Assembly: GCF_007830545.1 (NCBI RefSeq)
Contig: NZ_VLLF01000001.1
Coordinates: forward strand, 806,001 to 870,000
Direction of reading: 5' to 3'
DNA length: 64,000 bases
DNA from: Roseibium hamelinense
GTDB lineage: Bacteria > Pseudomonadota > Alphaproteobacteria > Rhizobiales > Stappiaceae
Shown here: piece after piece, positions 63,028 through 64,000 of the stretch
Numbering within the stretch: the stretch's first letter is position 1
Layout of the letters: each line of letters begins with the position of its first letter
Position numbers and translations under genes: made by a program
Notes under the pieces: generated by a model
What the model was told of the DNA's origin: nothing
What the model saw: only the letters and a program-made list of their open reading frames with translations
The model's database searches: none

Positions 63028-64000
63028 TCACATGATCAGGCAGCTGGTGTCTTTCTTGACGCGCTCCTTCAACACGCCTGCGGCAAAAGACCGAATGCCC
63101 GCGTCCGGATGCGTGTCGGAGACCAACTTAAGCGTCTCGATTTCGAGGTTTGGGTTGGCCAATAGATCCTTCACAACGATTTTTGGCAACACGGGTGCGA
63201 CTGTGGCTTTTTTCTGATCGTTCTGCCCCTTCATACCAATGAGATCCAATGTCTCTGCCCTGTTGATCGCATCCGCACTAAGGGTGTACGCGATACTGCG
63301 CAACCCATTGAGATACCGTCTGTTATCGACTTCCTTGTTGCTGCTTGCACAGGAAATCATTTCCCGGATGGCGGCGGGCGCACCAAAGCTGTCCGCCTGC
63401 ATCAAATGCTTCAACTTAAGCAATTCCTTGTCTGTATTGCACGCGATCTCGTGCAGTCTTACACATGCCGCATCGCGGACTTCGTCGCTGTGACGGTGTT
63501 CGGCGGCAACTTCGAGCGTGTGAATGCTCGTGCCCGGATGCTGGACGATGGCCTCGATCACGTCCTTTGAAACCACAGGCCGTCCGTACTGAACGCCGAA
63601 TGGCGGATTCGGGCAAAAATCATCATTGTGGCCAATACCGAGCATCTTTTGAAACGCGTTTTGATCGATCTCGCCCGCTGGTATGTTCTTGACTGCATTC
63701 ACCTTGTGCCGTGCATGTGCGTCAGCATCAAACTGGCTTTGTCCAAAGGTAAAGTTGTCACTCATGTAGCCTTCAAAATCGTCGATATCGACCACACTCC
63801 TGTTTGAGATCAAGGCGGAAAACGTCTGGTTCACAAGCCGCGTATTCAACTTGATTTCACTCTGCTTGAGCTGAAGTCGTGTGGGCTTTTCCTTGTCAAC
63901 CGACTTCGACAGGCAATCGTTCATCGCGCTGCTGGTCTTGGCGAGATTTGCCTGCTCTTTGCTGGTCAAAAACGGCGCAACAGAATGCCGCGCGACGTTC
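63028..64000 (-). CDS. Unrecognised protein ending in a CaaX box (partial at right edge)
   Basis: I do not recognise this protein. At least 313 aa are visible. The frame starts with a TTG at 63969 but stays open to the window edge, so the true start may lie outside. It is polar, with no signal peptide or membrane segment. Short helix pairs (TSIHTLEVAAEHRHSDEVRDAACVRLHEIA; NLEIETLKLVSDTHPDAGIRSFAAGVLKER) resemble HEAT/armadillo-like repeats. The C-terminus reads KERVKKDTSCLIM followed by a stop: a Cys-aliphatic-aliphatic-Met box with lysines before it, as in eukaryotic prenylated proteins. Such boxes occur in some host-targeted bacterial effectors. An effector role is inference; the box could also be fortuitous. 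Confidence 0.7.
   Translation of the reverse strand, partial: NVARHSVAPFLTSKEQANLAKTSSAMNDCLSKSVDKEKPTRLQLKQSEIKLNTRLVNQTFSALISNRSVVDIDDFEGYMSDNFTFGQSQFDADAHARHKVNAVKNIPAGEIDQNAFQKMLGIGHNDDFCPNPPFGVQYGRPVVSKDVIEAIVQHPGTSIHTLEVAAEHRHSDEVRDAACVRLHEIACNTDKELLKLKHLMQADSFGAPAAIREMISCASSNKEVDNRRYLNGLRSIAYTLSADAINRAETLDLIGMKGQNDQKKATVAPVLPKIVVKDLLANPNLEIETLKLVSDTHPDAGIRSFAAGVLKERVKKDTSCLIM

Noticed and set aside
1-64000. Search for CRISPR arrays, tRNA, rRNA, insertion sequences or a prophage
   Set aside because: No regularly spaced direct repeats, cloverleaf-like segments, rRNA stretches, transposase, integrase or phage structural genes were seen. The lone Hcp and the spike-like protein are not enough to call a prophage or T6SS cluster.

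Overview
The window is 64 kb of a moderately GC-rich chromosome, mostly housekeeping genes. Several gene orders point to an alphaproteobacterium of the Hyphomicrobiales (Rhizobiales): lptF-lptG-lptD-surA-pdxA-rsmA; fabD-fabG-acpP-fabF-mltG-yicC-gmk; and rpsF-rpsR-rplI-dnaB-alr-radA-cvpA-purF. DUF2336, the DUF1214/DUF1254 pair and palindromic extragenic repeats fit the same group. A marine Stappiaceae relative (Roseibium/Labrenzia type) is my guess; that level is inference. No rRNA, tRNA, CRISPR array, insertion sequence or prophage was seen.

Layout. 1-9.3 kb: a partial ParA-type ATPase, rnd, the polyphosphate genes ppx/ppk, hda with an AI-2E-type permease, and purM-purN. 9.4-23 kb is a mixed accessory stretch: DUF3291, a molybdopterin oxidoreductase, a secreted YHYH protein, a 0.7 kb block of extragenic repeats, ndk, a DinB-like protein, a DUF4344 metallopeptidase-like protein, DUF2254, an ABC-F ATPase, an unrecognised coiled-coil protein, a small LptA-like secreted protein, a rhodanese, a methyltransferase and holC. 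23-33 kb: a 38-codon ORF, pepA, then the LPS-export/outer-membrane operon running into pdxA and rsmA. 33-39.4 kb: gmk, yicC, mltG and the fatty-acid genes, transcribed leftward.

40-49.5 kb carries ribosomal proteins S6, S18 and L9, replicative helicase, alanine racemase, RadA, CvpA, PurF and a short-chain dehydrogenase homologue whose catalytic Tyr is replaced by Gln. 49.6-50.6 kb holds an isolated type VI secretion Hcp gene. Upstream of it lie a near-consensus sigma-54 -24/-12 element and two phased palindromes. 50.6-58.7 kb: three periplasmic solute-binding proteins without permeases, a YcgN-type Cys-cluster protein, a class A penicillin-binding protein followed by DUF1214 and DUF1254 proteins, a lipoprotein and a small hypothetical. 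58.8-64 kb: DUF2336 protein, an MFS drug exporter, a secreted alpha/beta hydrolase and, at the right edge, an unrecognised protein ending in a eukaryote-like CaaX box (Cys-Leu-Ile-Met).

The observations I think most worth following are the sigma-54-type hcp control region, the CaaX-terminated protein, the beta-repeat/coiled-coil protein at 19747-20742, and two enzyme homologues (SDR, DinB) that have lost canonical active-site residues. All assignments come from reading the sequence; no database search was run.
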